A DNA stretch of 64,000 nt. Origin: Pontibacterium sp049603715 (GTDB lineage: Bacteria; Pseudomonadota; Gammaproteobacteria; Pseudomonadales; Balneatricaceae). Made by a program: the position numbers and the translations under genes. Location of the stretch: NCBI GenBank assembly GCA_049603715.1, contig JBMYSW010000006.1, forward strand, positions 62,001-126,000, read 5' to 3'. This document shows, piece by piece, positions 28,033 to 36,735 of this stretch. The notes under the pieces were generated by a model. The model ran no database searches. It was not told the origin of the DNA and was given only the letters and a program-made list of their open reading frames with translations. The number at the start of each line of letters is the position of its first letter. Within the stretch, counting starts at the first letter, position 1.

Positions 28033-28047
28033 GGAAAGCTGCTTTCC
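28033..28047. promoter_or_regulatory. Upstream activator palindrome of hupE (HoxA site candidate)
   Basis: GGAAAG-CTG-CTTTCC is a perfect palindrome; with flanks ATGG...CCAT the arms reach 8 bp. Its centre (28040) is 116.5 bp upstream of the -24 GG of the hupE promoter. The same element occurs before hupD and, with two changes, before hupS. Confidence 0.75.
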
Positions 28048-28153
28048 ATATTTCACAAAAGCTCATAATTAAAAAACCGAATTTTTTACGCCGCCAACTA
28101 ATAAAACCTCGTAAAAACAGCATATTAGGAAGTCGGCTGTCTTGCTTTCGTGA

Positions 28154-28170
28154 TTGGCATAAGCCTTGCT
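28154..28170 (+). promoter_or_regulatory. Sigma54 promoter of hupE
   Basis: TTGGCATAAGCCTTGCT matches the -24/-12 consensus: TTGGCA, then TTGCT, with GG (28156) and GC (28168) ten bases apart. Transcription should start near 28181, shortly before the hupE ribosome-binding site GAGGAAAA. Confidence 0.82.
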
Positions 28171-28204
28171 CAAGTAGAGACAAACCATTTGAGGAAAATA
28201 AATA

Positions 28205-28771
28205 ATGAAAGCAAAGCACCTTCTTGCCCTTACCGCGCTTAGTATGTCTACTCCGGCCATGGCGCATACCACTGGCATTATGGAGTCGTCACTTATTGCT
28301 GGCGTACTGCATCCACTTACAGGCATCGACCACCTTTTAGCTATGACAGCCGTTGGACTTTGGTTGGCTACTCAATCCCGCGAAGTTAAATTGCCTACCT
28401 TAACAGCATTTATGGGCGCACTCGGCCTAGGCTTTTTGGTAACAGCGGCCGGCTTTACGGTCCCGCTTATCGAAACAGGTATCGCAGCATCTGTGCTCGT
28501 GCTGGGCTTGTTACTTACAGCAGCGGTTAAGCTACCAAAAGCAGCTTCGATTAGTTTGATGTCTGGTTTTGCCTTGTTTCATGGTGCTGCCCACGGCGCA
28601 GAACTAACTGGCTCTGCATGGGTCTTTGCTCTTGGGTTTTTAGGTGCGAGCGCAGCGGTAACACTTGCGTCAGTCGCGTCATCTCACGCAGTCTCTCGCG
28701 TGTTTCCTATGGTTACCCAATTAATCGGTGTGCTCATTGCAATGGCGGGTTTGTCATTCATCGCAGCCTAG
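28205..28771 (+). CDS. hupE: HupE/UreJ family membrane protein, probable nickel transporter
   Basis: A 188-aa inner-membrane protein with a signal sequence (residues 1-20, ending PAMA) and about six hydrophobic segments. HPLTGIDHLLAM after the first segment and FHGAAHGAE in the fourth are the HupE/UreJ metal-binding signatures. HupE proteins take up Ni2+ for [NiFe] hydrogenases. The gene lies at the far end of the hydrogenase island, convergent to hypE, but has its own sigma54 promoter with the same activator palindrome as hupD. That ties it functionally to the cluster. Confidence 0.92.
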   Translation: MKAKHLLALTALSMSTPAMAHTTGIMESSLIAGVLHPLTGIDHLLAMTAVGLWLATQSREVKLPTLTAFMGALGLGFLVTAAGFTVPLIETGIAASVLVLGLLLTAAVKLPKAASISLMSGFALFHGAAHGAELTGSAWVFALGFLGASAAVTLASVASSHAVSRVFPMVTQLIGVLIAMAGLSFIAA

Positions 28772-28855
28772 ATTAATCGCCAGACATCCCCAACGGGAAA
28801 GGACGCCCACTGGCAACTTCTTGAGGCACGGCTGCTTCTATCACCCAATCTTTTG

Positions 28856-28879
28856 TCGGGCCTTGTGCCCGATTTTTTT
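28856..28879 (+). terminator. Rho-independent terminator of hupE
   Basis: A 6-bp GC-rich stem TCGGGC / GCCCGA with a 5-nt loop and seven T, 85 bp after the hupE stop. Confidence 0.85.
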
Positions 28880-29040
28880 GTCTACAGATAACCAAGCTAA
28901 GCGCCTGAAACTAAAAAGGCCCACCGAACAATTAGATTAACCGTTCGATGAGCCAATTGATGATCTTCTTAAGAAGCAAAAGAAACGAGCATAGAGTGCT
29001 AGAGAGCCCATTTACACCTCTCACTAACGCTATTGTGCTC

Positions 29041-30105
29041 CTAACAAATACGCGGTAACTGCTCGCCTACCAACATATCTAATATTCGCTCGCCGCCAAA
29101 GCCTGTTTTAACAAGCACGCGCCCAGGCACACCATCAAAGACTTCACCAATAATCGCGGCGTCCTTTCCTGCAGGATGTGCGCGCATTGCGGCCAATACT
29201 TCATCCGCGGCACTCTCGGGTACCACAGCTACCAATTTGCCCTCGTTGGCGAAGTAGAGTGCGTCTAACCCCAAAATTTCGCACACACCGCGAACTTCCG
29301 TGCGCACAGGTACCGCATCTTCATCTAAGCGAATTGAAACGCCAGAGGATTCAGCAAACTCGTTAACAACGGTCGCTACACCGCCACGAGACGCATCCCT
29401 AACCGCGTGGATATTTGGACACACAGAAAGCATGGTTTGCATCAGGTCGTGAAGCGGCTGGCAGTCCGTTTCTAGCTCAACATCTAGCGCCAAATCACCT
29501 CGGGCATTAAGCACCACCGCGCCGTGATCGCCGATGTAGCCGTTAACAATGACTTTGTCGCCGACGCGACAGTTAGATGCCGAAATATCAACACCTTTAG
29601 GAATTAAACCAATGCCGGTGGTGTTGATAAATATCTTGTCACCTTTTCCGCGAGGCACCACCTTGGTGTCACCCGTTACAATGGTCACACCTGCTTCGTC
29701 TGCTGCTGTTTTCATTGAAGCAACAATTCGGCGTAACTGCTCGACTTCTAAGCCTTCTTCTAAAATCATGGCGCACGAGAGGTGCTTTGGTATCGCACCC
29801 GAAACGGCCAAATCATTGACCGTGCCATTCACTGCAAGACTGCCGATATCACCACCCGAAAACTCAATAGGATCAACAACATAAGAGTCTGTTGTGAAAG
29901 CAAGTTGTGAGCCTTGTTTTAACCAACTTTGCAGGTCAAATCGCGCTTGATCCTCTAATGCATTTAGGTCGTCATTATCAAACGTACCCACAAAAACATC
30001 TTCGATGAGGTCACGCATAGCCTTGCCGCCAGCGCCGTGAGCCATGGTAATTTTGCTAGCTTTGAGTGTGCGTTTAGTTTGTGCCATGGGTCTATTCATC
30101 CTCAT
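29041..30105 (-). CDS. hypE: Hydrogenase maturation protein HypE
   Basis: Dehydrates a carbamoyl group on its C-terminal cysteine to a thiocyanate, the source of the CN ligands of the active-site iron. It ends in PRIC, with the acceptor cysteine as last residue. MAHGAGGKAM near the N-terminus and the GDTKVV and DASRGGVATV segments belong to the PurM/HypE ATP-binding fold. The start codon at 30105 overlaps the hypD stop (TAATG). ATG codons at 30099 and 30087 are alternatives. It is the last gene of the long maturation operon. Confidence 0.96.
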   Translation of the reverse strand: MRMNRPMAQTKRTLKASKITMAHGAGGKAMRDLIEDVFVGTFDNDDLNALEDQARFDLQSWLKQGSQLAFTTDSYVVDPIEFSGGDIGSLAVNGTVNDLAVSGAIPKHLSCAMILEEGLEVEQLRRIVASMKTAADEAGVTIVTGDTKVVPRGKGDKIFINTTGIGLIPKGVDISASNCRVGDKVIVNGYIGDHGAVVLNARGDLALDVELETDCQPLHDLMQTMLSVCPNIHAVRDASRGGVATVVNEFAESSGVSIRLDEDAVPVRTEVRGVCEILGLDALYFANEGKLVAVVPESAADEVLAAMRAHPAGKDAAIIGEVFDGVPGRVLVKTGFGGERILDMLVGEQLPRIC

Positions 30106-31232
30106 TAGGCAATATTCTGTGCGGCAATTTTGCCGTAGCTGTAATAGGCAGAGCAGGCCCCTTCGGTCGAGACCATTAGCGCGCCCATAGGCGTTTCGGG
30201 GTTACACTGCTCGCCAAAAAGCTTGCACTCCCAAGGCTTAATGGCACCCTTTAACACTTCGCCACATTGGCAGGACTTAGGATCGGCGATTTGCAAGTTT
30301 GGCATCGTAAAGGTGTGCTCGGCATCAAAATCACGGTAAGCCTCTTTAATTCGCACACCAGATTGGTCGATTGAGCCAAGACCACGCCATTCAAAAAACT
30401 CACGCAACTCAAAGATATCAGCCACCGCCTTAAGGGCGTTTAGGTTGCCACCCTCGGGCACAATGCGCTTGTATTGGTTTTCTACCTCAGCTCGCCCTTC
30501 TTTGATTTGCTCTAAAACCATGAGCAGCGATTGCAGGATATCTAAAGGCTCAAAACCTGCGATAACCAAGGGGCGATCGTAGTCTTTTGCAATAAATTCA
30601 TAAGGCTTTTGACCGATGACCATGCTGACGTGACCGGGACCTAAAAAGCCGTCAATGGTCATATCCGGCGAGTCTAAAATCGCTTTTATCGTTGGGATGA
30701 TGGTGATGTGGTTACTAAACAAAAAGAAGTTGTTAACCCCTTCTCGCTTGGCTTGCTGAACGGTGAGCGCAGTGCTTGGCATGGTGGTTTCAAAACCCAA
30801 GCCAAAAAACACGACCCGTTTGTCTGGGTTTGCACGAGCAATGGCCAGTGCATCCATAGGCGAATACACCATACGCACATCACAACCTTCGGCACTGGCT
30901 TGCTGGAGACTCTTTTTTGAGCCCGGTACGCGCATCGCATCACCAAAGGTGGCAAAAATCACATCGGGCTGCTCCGCAATAGCGACACAGTCGTCGACTC
31001 GACCCATGGGTAATACACACACCGGGCAGCCAGGACCGTGAACCATTTCGACACTTTTAGGCAACAGCTCTTCTAGGCCATAGCGAAAAATAGAATGGGT
31101 ATGACCACCGCACACTTCCATTATTTGCAGCGGACGTGTTCTGTTCACATTTAGCTCGTCGGCTATTTGGTGAATACGCTCCAGCACTTGTTTTGCTAAT
31201 GCTGGATCTCGAAATTCATCTACAAATTTCAT
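30105..31232 (-). CDS. hypD: Hydrogenase maturation protein HypD
   Basis: A 4Fe-4S scaffold protein that assembles the Fe(CN)2CO unit with HypC and HypE. The conserved cysteine motifs are visible: EVCGGHTHSI (residues about 40-49), HGPGCPVCVLP, and the C-terminal cluster ligands in DPKSCQCGEVLKG, KPWECKLFG and EQCNP. The length of 375 aa is normal. It overlaps hypE by one base and follows the SIS gene by 44 bp. Confidence 0.97.
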   Translation of the reverse strand: MKFVDEFRDPALAKQVLERIHQIADELNVNRTRPLQIMEVCGGHTHSIFRYGLEELLPKSVEMVHGPGCPVCVLPMGRVDDCVAIAEQPDVIFATFGDAMRVPGSKKSLQQASAEGCDVRMVYSPMDALAIARANPDKRVVFFGLGFETTMPSTALTVQQAKREGVNNFFLFSNHITIIPTIKAILDSPDMTIDGFLGPGHVSMVIGQKPYEFIAKDYDRPLVIAGFEPLDILQSLLMVLEQIKEGRAEVENQYKRIVPEGGNLNALKAVADIFELREFFEWRGLGSIDQSGVRIKEAYRDFDAEHTFTMPNLQIADPKSCQCGEVLKGAIKPWECKLFGEQCNPETPMGALMVSTEGACSAYYSYGKIAAQNIA

Positions 31233-31276
31233 TCGCTCAACTCGTTATGATTATTTTAAATTGCAGGCTCGGTGCG

Positions 31277-31984
31277 TTATTTAACGCGGCTGCCACGGGT
31301 TTCGGCCAGCTGACTGTGAACCAAGTCCCATAGAATGTGGTAGCACATTAAATGGCACTCTTGAATGCGGTGAACGCTGTCGGTTTCGACCAGTAAAAGC
31401 TCGGATATTGCGCCCAGCTTTGCCATTTGGCCGCCATGACCACCAACAAAAGCGATAACCGAAAGCCCCATTTCTGCAGCCTTATTGCATGCCGCGATAA
31501 GGTTGTTGGAGTTACCACTGGTCGAAAACACCACCAACACATCGTTTGGCTGCGCCATGGCGATAAGTTGACGCTTCAGCACTTGATCAAAGCCAACGTC
31601 ATTGGCTACGGCAGACATCATGGTGACGTCTTGCGATAGATTAATCGCTGCTAAAGCCGGACGCCCTGTGGTCACAGGGTGCATAAACTCGACTGCTAAG
31701 TGCGCCGCATCACAGGCTGAGCCACCGTTACCCGCAGTCAGCAAGCGACCACCGTTTTGGTAGCTTTGGCTAATCAGGGAGGCCGCACGTACTAGCTGTT
31801 CGCTATTTTTCTCGAAAAACTGGGTTTTAACTTTTAGGCTCGCTTCTACCTTTTGCTGTACAGCCAAAAGCAACGCAGAGGCCATTGCTGCCTCATCGCG
31901 CTCTTTTGCATTGGCAGGTTCATCTCGCATGGATGGGTACAGAGCCGAAAGCAAATCATCTGCGCTAGCGTCACTTTGACTCAT
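31277..31984 (-). CDS. SIS-domain protein (GmhA-like) inside the hyp operon
   Basis: A 235-aa sugar-isomerase-fold protein. Residues 75-235 resemble phosphoheptose isomerase GmhA: LLTAGNGGSACDAAHLAVEF, the STSGNSNNLI phosphate-binding loop, and the late ECHLMCYHILWDL metal/catalytic region. About 70 extra N-terminal residues precede the domain. It overlaps the hypC stop by 4 bp and lies between hypC and hypD, so it is made with the maturation proteins. There is no heptose pathway around it. A role in hydrogenase assembly or regulation is suggested by position only. Confidence 0.8.
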   Translation of the reverse strand: MSQSDASADDLLSALYPSMRDEPANAKERDEAAMASALLLAVQQKVEASLKVKTQFFEKNSEQLVRAASLISQSYQNGGRLLTAGNGGSACDAAHLAVEFMHPVTTGRPALAAINLSQDVTMMSAVANDVGFDQVLKRQLIAMAQPNDVLVVFSTSGNSNNLIAACNKAAEMGLSVIAFVGGHGGQMAKLGAISELLLVETDSVHRIQECHLMCYHILWDLVHSQLAETRGSRVK

Positions 31985-32262
31985 TCGCTAGCACCCAGCT
32001 GCATGGCGTCGAGCTCTTCTTGTAGCTCGCCTATTTCCGCTAAGACCTTAAGGGTTTGCTGCGCCTCTTCTTCATCAATCAGGCTCATTGCAAAACCCAC
32101 ATGCACGAGGGTCCAGCGCCCTATTAGCTCAGACACATCGCCGTCTAAAGGCATCACGCAACTAATGTTCACTTCTCGCTTTACGCCGGAGACTGAAACC
32201 GTTGCTTTTGCTTCTTCAGCTGATTCGATGGATATAATTTTTCCGGGAATACCTAAACACAT
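31981..32262 (-). CDS. hypC: Hydrogenase maturation chaperone HypC
   Basis: A 93-aa HypC/HybG-family chaperone that carries the Fe(CN)2CO group with HypD and delivers it to the large-subunit precursor. It starts with the essential Met-Cys (MCLGIPGKI) and has the VHVGFAM segment. It is a second member of this family beside HupF (38307-38609). It is in a tight operon between hoxA (12 bp upstream) and the SIS gene (4-bp overlap). Confidence 0.95.
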   Translation of the reverse strand: MCLGIPGKIISIESAEEAKATVSVSGVKREVNISCVMPLDGDVSELIGRWTLVHVGFAMSLIDEEEAQQTLKVLAEIGELQEELDAMQLGASE

Positions 32263-32274
32263 AACAACTCCGGT

Positions 32275-33756
32275 TTATTGCAAGGTTTCGCTGCCGCTAC
32301 TTGAAGGGTTTTGTTCCAACTCATAACGCTCTAGCTTAGAGCGCAAACCAACGCGAGAGAGCCCAAGCTCTTTAGAAGCACTGCTCTTGTTCCAGCGGTG
32401 GCGAATAAGGGTTTCGCGCAGAATGCGCTTTTCAAGCACTTCGACACGATCTTTCAGAGTGCCTTCTAGTTGCGCCAAACCTTCGGTTTCTTCAGCTTCC
32501 TCAATAGGCGCCGCGCGCAATACACGTGGGCTAAGCAGGTCGGCACTTAGCCATTCATCTTCTGCTAACACCAACATGCGTCGCACTTCGTTTTGCAGCT
32601 CGCGCACGTTACCCGGCCAGCAATATCGCTGCATGCAGGTCAGCGCCTCGTCGGTAAAGCCGTGCACAGGTTTATCAAAGTCTTGAACGGCACGTGCTAA
32701 AAAGCTGTTCGCCAACACAGGGATATCCATTGGACGACGATCGAGTGACGGTAGCTCTAAGGTCACTTCAGCTAAGCGAAAGTACAAGTCTTGCCGAAAA
32801 CGCCCCGCACGGACCTCCTCTTCAAGGTCACGATTGGTGGAGGCTACGATACGAACGTTCACCTTACGGCGCTGATGTTCGCCAATTCGACGAACTTCGC
32901 GCTCCTGTAAAACCCTTAAGAGCTTCACCTGAAACGCTGGGCTAATTTCGCCAATTTCGTCTAAAAAGATGGTGCCACCGTCGGCTTGCTCAAACAGACC
33001 GATATGGTTAGTAATCGCACCTGTAAATGCGCCTTTTTTGTGGCCAAACAGCTCGGAGGCCAGCAGCTCATCAGGCATTGCGCCGCAGTTTTCGACTACA
33101 AAAGGCTTATCAGATCGCAAACTGTTGTAATGCAGCGCTCTGGCGAATAGCTCTTTACCCGCGCCTGAGGGTCCCGTAACTAAAACAGATACGTCATAAG
33201 GTGCGATTTTTCCGGCTTGATTACACAGATCGTTAAGTGGACTGGTTTCGTGGCGTTGAATTTCACCGAGTTGAAACGCCTCTTGTAAGCGCGCCTTTTT
33301 GGCAGATAGTCGCTGCTCTGCCTGCCCTTCGGTTAGGCGCATTTCCATAGCGAGCAATTCGTTTTCGCTTTGCAGATCGTACAAACGACAAGCGCCACGC
33401 ATAATCATCAATAGATTATCTGGATGCCACGGTTTGGTAATGTATTGCAGAATACCCGCTTCGTTTAGGCCCTTAATAATATCTTCAGAGTCGGTGTAGC
33501 CAGACAATATAAGGCGCGCGGTTTGCGGCCACTTATCTCTAGCCTCGGTTAGCAATTCGACACCGGTTTTATCAGGCATGCGCTGGTCGCACAAAATAGC
33601 GTGCACTTGATGCTGGTTTAACAGTGCGAGTGCATCTTCGGCACTCGAAGCCGTTAACACATCAAACTCTTCATCAAGCGTACGTTCTAGGGTTTCGAGT
33701 GAGCGCACCTCGTCATCGACGCACAATACCGTTGGGCGCGGGCTATCATTCATCAT
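32275..33756 (-). CDS. hoxA: NtrC-family sigma54 activator HoxA/HupR
   Basis: A 493-aa response regulator expected to switch on the hydrogenase promoters. The receiver has the phospho-acceptor Asp57 (ILCDQRMPDKTG). The AAA+ domain has Walker A GPSGAGKE, the sigma54-contact loop GAFTGA and FLDEIGE. A Fis-type HTH (SSASKELGLSRVGLRSKL) is at the C-terminus. All residues needed for sigma54 activation are present. It lies inside the maturation operon, overlapping hypB by 4 bp, so it would be induced by its own target promoter at hupD. The HoxA/HupR name follows from context with HoxBC and HoxJ. Confidence 0.93.
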   Translation of the reverse strand: MMNDSPRPTVLCVDDEVRSLETLERTLDEEFDVLTASSAEDALALLNQHQVHAILCDQRMPDKTGVELLTEARDKWPQTARLILSGYTDSEDIIKGLNEAGILQYITKPWHPDNLLMIMRGACRLYDLQSENELLAMEMRLTEGQAEQRLSAKKARLQEAFQLGEIQRHETSPLNDLCNQAGKIAPYDVSVLVTGPSGAGKELFARALHYNSLRSDKPFVVENCGAMPDELLASELFGHKKGAFTGAITNHIGLFEQADGGTIFLDEIGEISPAFQVKLLRVLQEREVRRIGEHQRRKVNVRIVASTNRDLEEEVRAGRFRQDLYFRLAEVTLELPSLDRRPMDIPVLANSFLARAVQDFDKPVHGFTDEALTCMQRYCWPGNVRELQNEVRRMLVLAEDEWLSADLLSPRVLRAAPIEEAEETEGLAQLEGTLKDRVEVLEKRILRETLIRHRWNKSSASKELGLSRVGLRSKLERYELEQNPSSSGSETLQ

Positions 33757-34679
33757 AACAGCGCCTTTAGCTTATCGGCTTCGCTTTGCAGGGCGCTTAC
33801 TTGGCTATGAATCATGGCAGAGCGATGCTGCTCAAGCCATTGAATCCATGCATCCATGCCTTCGCCTGAACGGCTAGAAAGCTGCAATACCTGAATATTT
33901 GGGTTCACTTGTTTGGCGTAGGCGATGCACTTTTCTACATCAAAGTCCAAGTACGGTAGCAAGTCCACTTTGTTTAAAATCATCAAGTCCGATGCGTGGA
34001 ACATGTCTGGGTATTTGAGCGGTTTATCTTCACCCTCAGTTACCGACAAAATCGCTACCTTGCTGGCTTCGCCTAGGTCAAATGCCGCAGGACATACAAG
34101 GTTGCCAACGTTTTCGATAAACAGCATGCCGCCCTTTAAGTCGGCAAACTTATCCATCGCATGGCCCACCATGTGGGCATCTAAATGACAGCCTTTACCC
34201 GTGTTGATTTGAATCGCCTGTACGCCAGTTTCACGAATGCGCTCGGCATCATTTGCTGTTTGTTGGTCGCCTTCGATCACTGCAACTGGGTAGTTACTTT
34301 GGATGATTTTTAGGGTTTCAGTGAGTAATGTGGTTTTGCCAGAGCCGGGGCTAGAAACAAGATTAAGTACAAAAAGCGCCAGATGCTCAAAGCGATGACG
34401 GTTTTGAGCGGCATAACGGTCGTTTTTGCCAAGAATATCTTGCTCAATTTGCACCATGCGCGCTTGGCTCATGCCTGCAACGTGGGCGTGGGCTGGGCCT
34501 TTGCCAAAGTGAATATTGTCGCCCTCAGTCTGAATGCTGTCTGTTTGAGCGCTTCCTGTTTGAGTGCCTTCTACCTTGGCGTGTGCCACAGCGTGATGAT
34601 CATGACTGTGGTCATGGTGGTGATCGTGATGCCCTTCAATGGTTACTTCGCCTTCAGAACAGCCGCAAACCGTACACAT
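33753..34679 (-). CDS. hypB: Hydrogenase nickel-insertion GTPase HypB
   Basis: A GTPase that works with HypA to insert nickel. It begins MCTVCGCSEGE, the CxxCGC high-affinity nickel site. A His-rich stretch with 12 histidines in about 20 residues (HHDHHHDHSHDHH) follows and can store nickel. The P-loop SSPGSGKTTLL and NKVDLLPY mark the G domain. A TTG at 34688 extends the frame, but GGAGG at the right distance and the family N-terminus support ATG 34679. The Ala/Gln/Thr-rich linker between the His run and the G domain is not conserved. Confidence 0.96.
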   Translation of the reverse strand: MCTVCGCSEGEVTIEGHHDHHHDHSHDHHAVAHAKVEGTQTGSAQTDSIQTEGDNIHFGKGPAHAHVAGMSQARMVQIEQDILGKNDRYAAQNRHRFEHLALFVLNLVSSPGSGKTTLLTETLKIIQSNYPVAVIEGDQQTANDAERIRETGVQAIQINTGKGCHLDAHMVGHAMDKFADLKGGMLFIENVGNLVCPAAFDLGEASKVAILSVTEGEDKPLKYPDMFHASDLMILNKVDLLPYLDFDVEKCIAYAKQVNPNIQVLQLSSRSGEGMDAWIQWLEQHRSAMIHSQVSALQSEADKLKALL

Positions 34680-34680
34680 A

Positions 34681-35022
34681 TCACTCAACCTCCAATTCTT
34701 TTATTCTCATTTCTTCCCCTTGGGTGACTTGTAGCTGATAGCTACCGCATTCGCTGCAGGCGTCGTAGCGTTGCGTCACGGCAACGGTTTTAAAACACTG
34801 CAAACAAAACGCCTCACCCTTGAGGTGTATAATTTCTAACTTAGCGTCTTCGGCTAAGGTGTTTTTGGTAACGGCCTCAAAGCAAAAGCTAAGGGCTGGC
34901 GCTTCGATAGAGGCCAGCGGGCCAATTTCTAACCAAACGGTTTTTACTCGCTGATACCCTTGGGTTTGGGCCTGTTCTTCAAGGACTTGAACAATGCCTT
35001 CAGCAATCGACATTTCATGCAT
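34681..35022 (-). CDS. hypA: Hydrogenase nickel metallochaperone HypA
   Basis: A 113-aa nickel chaperone. MHEMSIAEGIV carries the N-terminal Ni-binding Met-His-Glu. The structural zinc site is formed by CLQC and CSEC around residues 73-92. The start overlaps the end of hupK by 8 bp, and the stop comes one base before the hypB ATG. Standard length. Confidence 0.96.
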   Translation of the reverse strand: MHEMSIAEGIVQVLEEQAQTQGYQRVKTVWLEIGPLASIEAPALSFCFEAVTKNTLAEDAKLEIIHLKGEAFCLQCFKTVAVTQRYDACSECGSYQLQVTQGEEMRIKELEVE

Positions 35023-36163
35023 GTTTTGTATCCAATGTAAGCTGCCATTGCACGCAAGGGTCCACGAGCTTAATCAATGTATTCACCAATAAAGGTAGCT
35101 GCTCTTCTGTTACGCTAGCGCCTTTAAGCATTTGAAACAACGTGCCTTTCGGATGAAAATTCCAATCTGTCGGCGCAACGACTTGATACTCCACAAGCTG
35201 TTGCTGGTGATTAAGTTTGGCGTAGTGCGCAAGCCCACCACGGGCTGCTTTTACTAAACCTAAGCCTGCAAAGTGGCTGGCAATAAGCCACTGCTCGGGC
35301 TGCTTTAGCATTTGCTCCGGCAGCGAACGCAAGGTTTGCATCAAACTAACATAACGCTGAGCTAAGGTGTTACCTAAAGTTTTATTATCTATATTTTTCA
35401 ATTGTTTATTTTGCTTAGTTAAAGTAAATAAGCTATTCTCAAAGCAGCTTTCGTTTAAGCTTGGTTGAGCACAAAAGCCATATGCGCTGGGCTTTTTAAG
35501 CGCCTCAAGCAGCTCTGCTTGAATGCTTTTTTTCGACAAGTCGAGCGCCAGCGAAGCATCACCTAGCTTTATACTGGGCGAGGTAAATAGCCCTTTTAAG
35601 TCGCTATTCACCTTCACCTCAGAGCCGTTTATACCAGCATCAGCGCCTAAGGCTTCCACACCTATTCGCGCCAACATCGCAGCAAGCGTTTGAGCAAACC
35701 CAATACAAACCATCTCCTGCTGCTCTGCGCGATCACCCCGCTCAACAGGCTCATTTGTCGGTGCAAGCGTTAGCGCCCAGCCAAACTGCTGATTAACTGC
35801 ACTAAACCACTGAGTGACCTTTGCCCTGAGTTGATATTCATCTTCAATCCAACCGTCCAGCACGCGCAGCATCAGCTCTCGTACGCCCTCAGCAGCCACT
35901 ACAAAACCTCTGGCACGACACAGGGTTTGTGAGGCTTGATAACCCAAGCTTGATTCCATCGCCTGTAGCGCAGCGACCTTTTGCGCGACACCACACAGGC
36001 TGTAAATCATTGGAATCAGCTCCACAACCTCATGTGCCGGCTTGCCAATAAATATCCGGCTAATTTGTTTAGGTCGAGCATTATTTACATGCACGTCGCA
36101 CACTTGGCCTTCTCGCCATACTAAATGTACGTCGAGCTGCCCACCTAAACCCGCCAAACTCAC
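35015..36163 (-). CDS. hupK: Hydrogenase accessory protein HupK
   Basis: A 382-aa protein related to [NiFe]-hydrogenase large subunits but without the nickel ligands. The region corresponding to RxCGxC is SLCGVAQKV, with one cysteine left. The C-terminal DPCxxC motif appears as LVDPCVQWQL, again with one cysteine. HupK proteins are thought to be scaffolds for cofactor assembly in aerobically made hydrogenases. It overlaps hupJ by 4 bp and hypA by 8 bp. The sequence is poorly conserved as a family, so the call rests on these motifs plus gene order. Confidence 0.85.
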   Translation of the reverse strand: MSLAGLGGQLDVHLVWREGQVCDVHVNNARPKQISRIFIGKPAHEVVELIPMIYSLCGVAQKVAALQAMESSLGYQASQTLCRARGFVVAAEGVRELMLRVLDGWIEDEYQLRAKVTQWFSAVNQQFGWALTLAPTNEPVERGDRAEQQEMVCIGFAQTLAAMLARIGVEALGADAGINGSEVKVNSDLKGLFTSPSIKLGDASLALDLSKKSIQAELLEALKKPSAYGFCAQPSLNESCFENSLFTLTKQNKQLKNIDNKTLGNTLAQRYVSLMQTLRSLPEQMLKQPEQWLIASHFAGLGLVKAARGGLAHYAKLNHQQQLVEYQVVAPTDWNFHPKGTLFQMLKGASVTEEQLPLLVNTLIKLVDPCVQWQLTLDTKHA

Positions 36164-36735
36164 TCTTTGGCCCCCGAAACAAAACGACCGGTTAAAAAGC
36201 CACGACGACTTAAGGTTTCAGGTGTTGTATCTTTTGCTTTGGGCTGTTCGTCACTGCTTTTAACCTTAGGCGCAGAAGTCGGATTAGGATCAGCGCTTAC
36301 AGAAGACACCTGCTCAGCTTTTGCCCGTGCCCACTCAGTGGCTTCTTGATGTTCGGTTAAAAACAGCGCTTTCATTACCTCGTTAGCCGTGTCTAATGCC
36401 ACCGCTTGCGACTCAAACTCAAACATTGGCGAAAATAACGAACAGCTTTGATAAAAGCCTAAGCCCTCAAGCTCACCCCAAATAAACTCATATTGCCCTG
36501 ACGGTAGCGCTTCCATGGTTTTTACCCCCACGAGTCGTGGCGTATTAACCGCTTCTGGCGAAGGCAAAATTACAAGGTTCATACACCAAGGTGTGACTAA
36601 CACGCCTATTTGCGCTTCGCCGTGGGCTTCAAAGTCAGTCACAGCCACCGAAAGTGCCGCGTTATAAATCGGCAGCTCAGCCATGGCATTCGCGACCCCT
36701 TCAAAATGCGCAGCAAGCTGGTCAACACGGCTCAT
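36160..36735 (-). CDS. hupJ: Hydrogenase assembly chaperone HupJ (HybE family)
   Basis: A 191-aa protein. Its first 130 residues carry the HybE/HupJ block IGVLVTPWCMNLVILP and the PSGQYEFIWGELEGLGFYQSC segment. The family helps small-subunit maturation and export control. The C-terminal 60 residues are a low-complexity linker that ends in LSRRGFLTGRFVSG. This twin-arginine-like peptide at the wrong end of the protein is an odd feature. It is adjacent to the rubredoxin gene, with no gap. Confidence 0.88.
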   Translation of the reverse strand: MSRVDQLAAHFEGVANAMAELPIYNAALSVAVTDFEAHGEAQIGVLVTPWCMNLVILPSPEAVNTPRLVGVKTMEALPSGQYEFIWGELEGLGFYQSCSLFSPMFEFESQAVALDTANEVMKALFLTEHQEATEWARAKAEQVSSVSADPNPTSAPKVKSSDEQPKAKDTTPETLSRRGFLTGRFVSGAKE

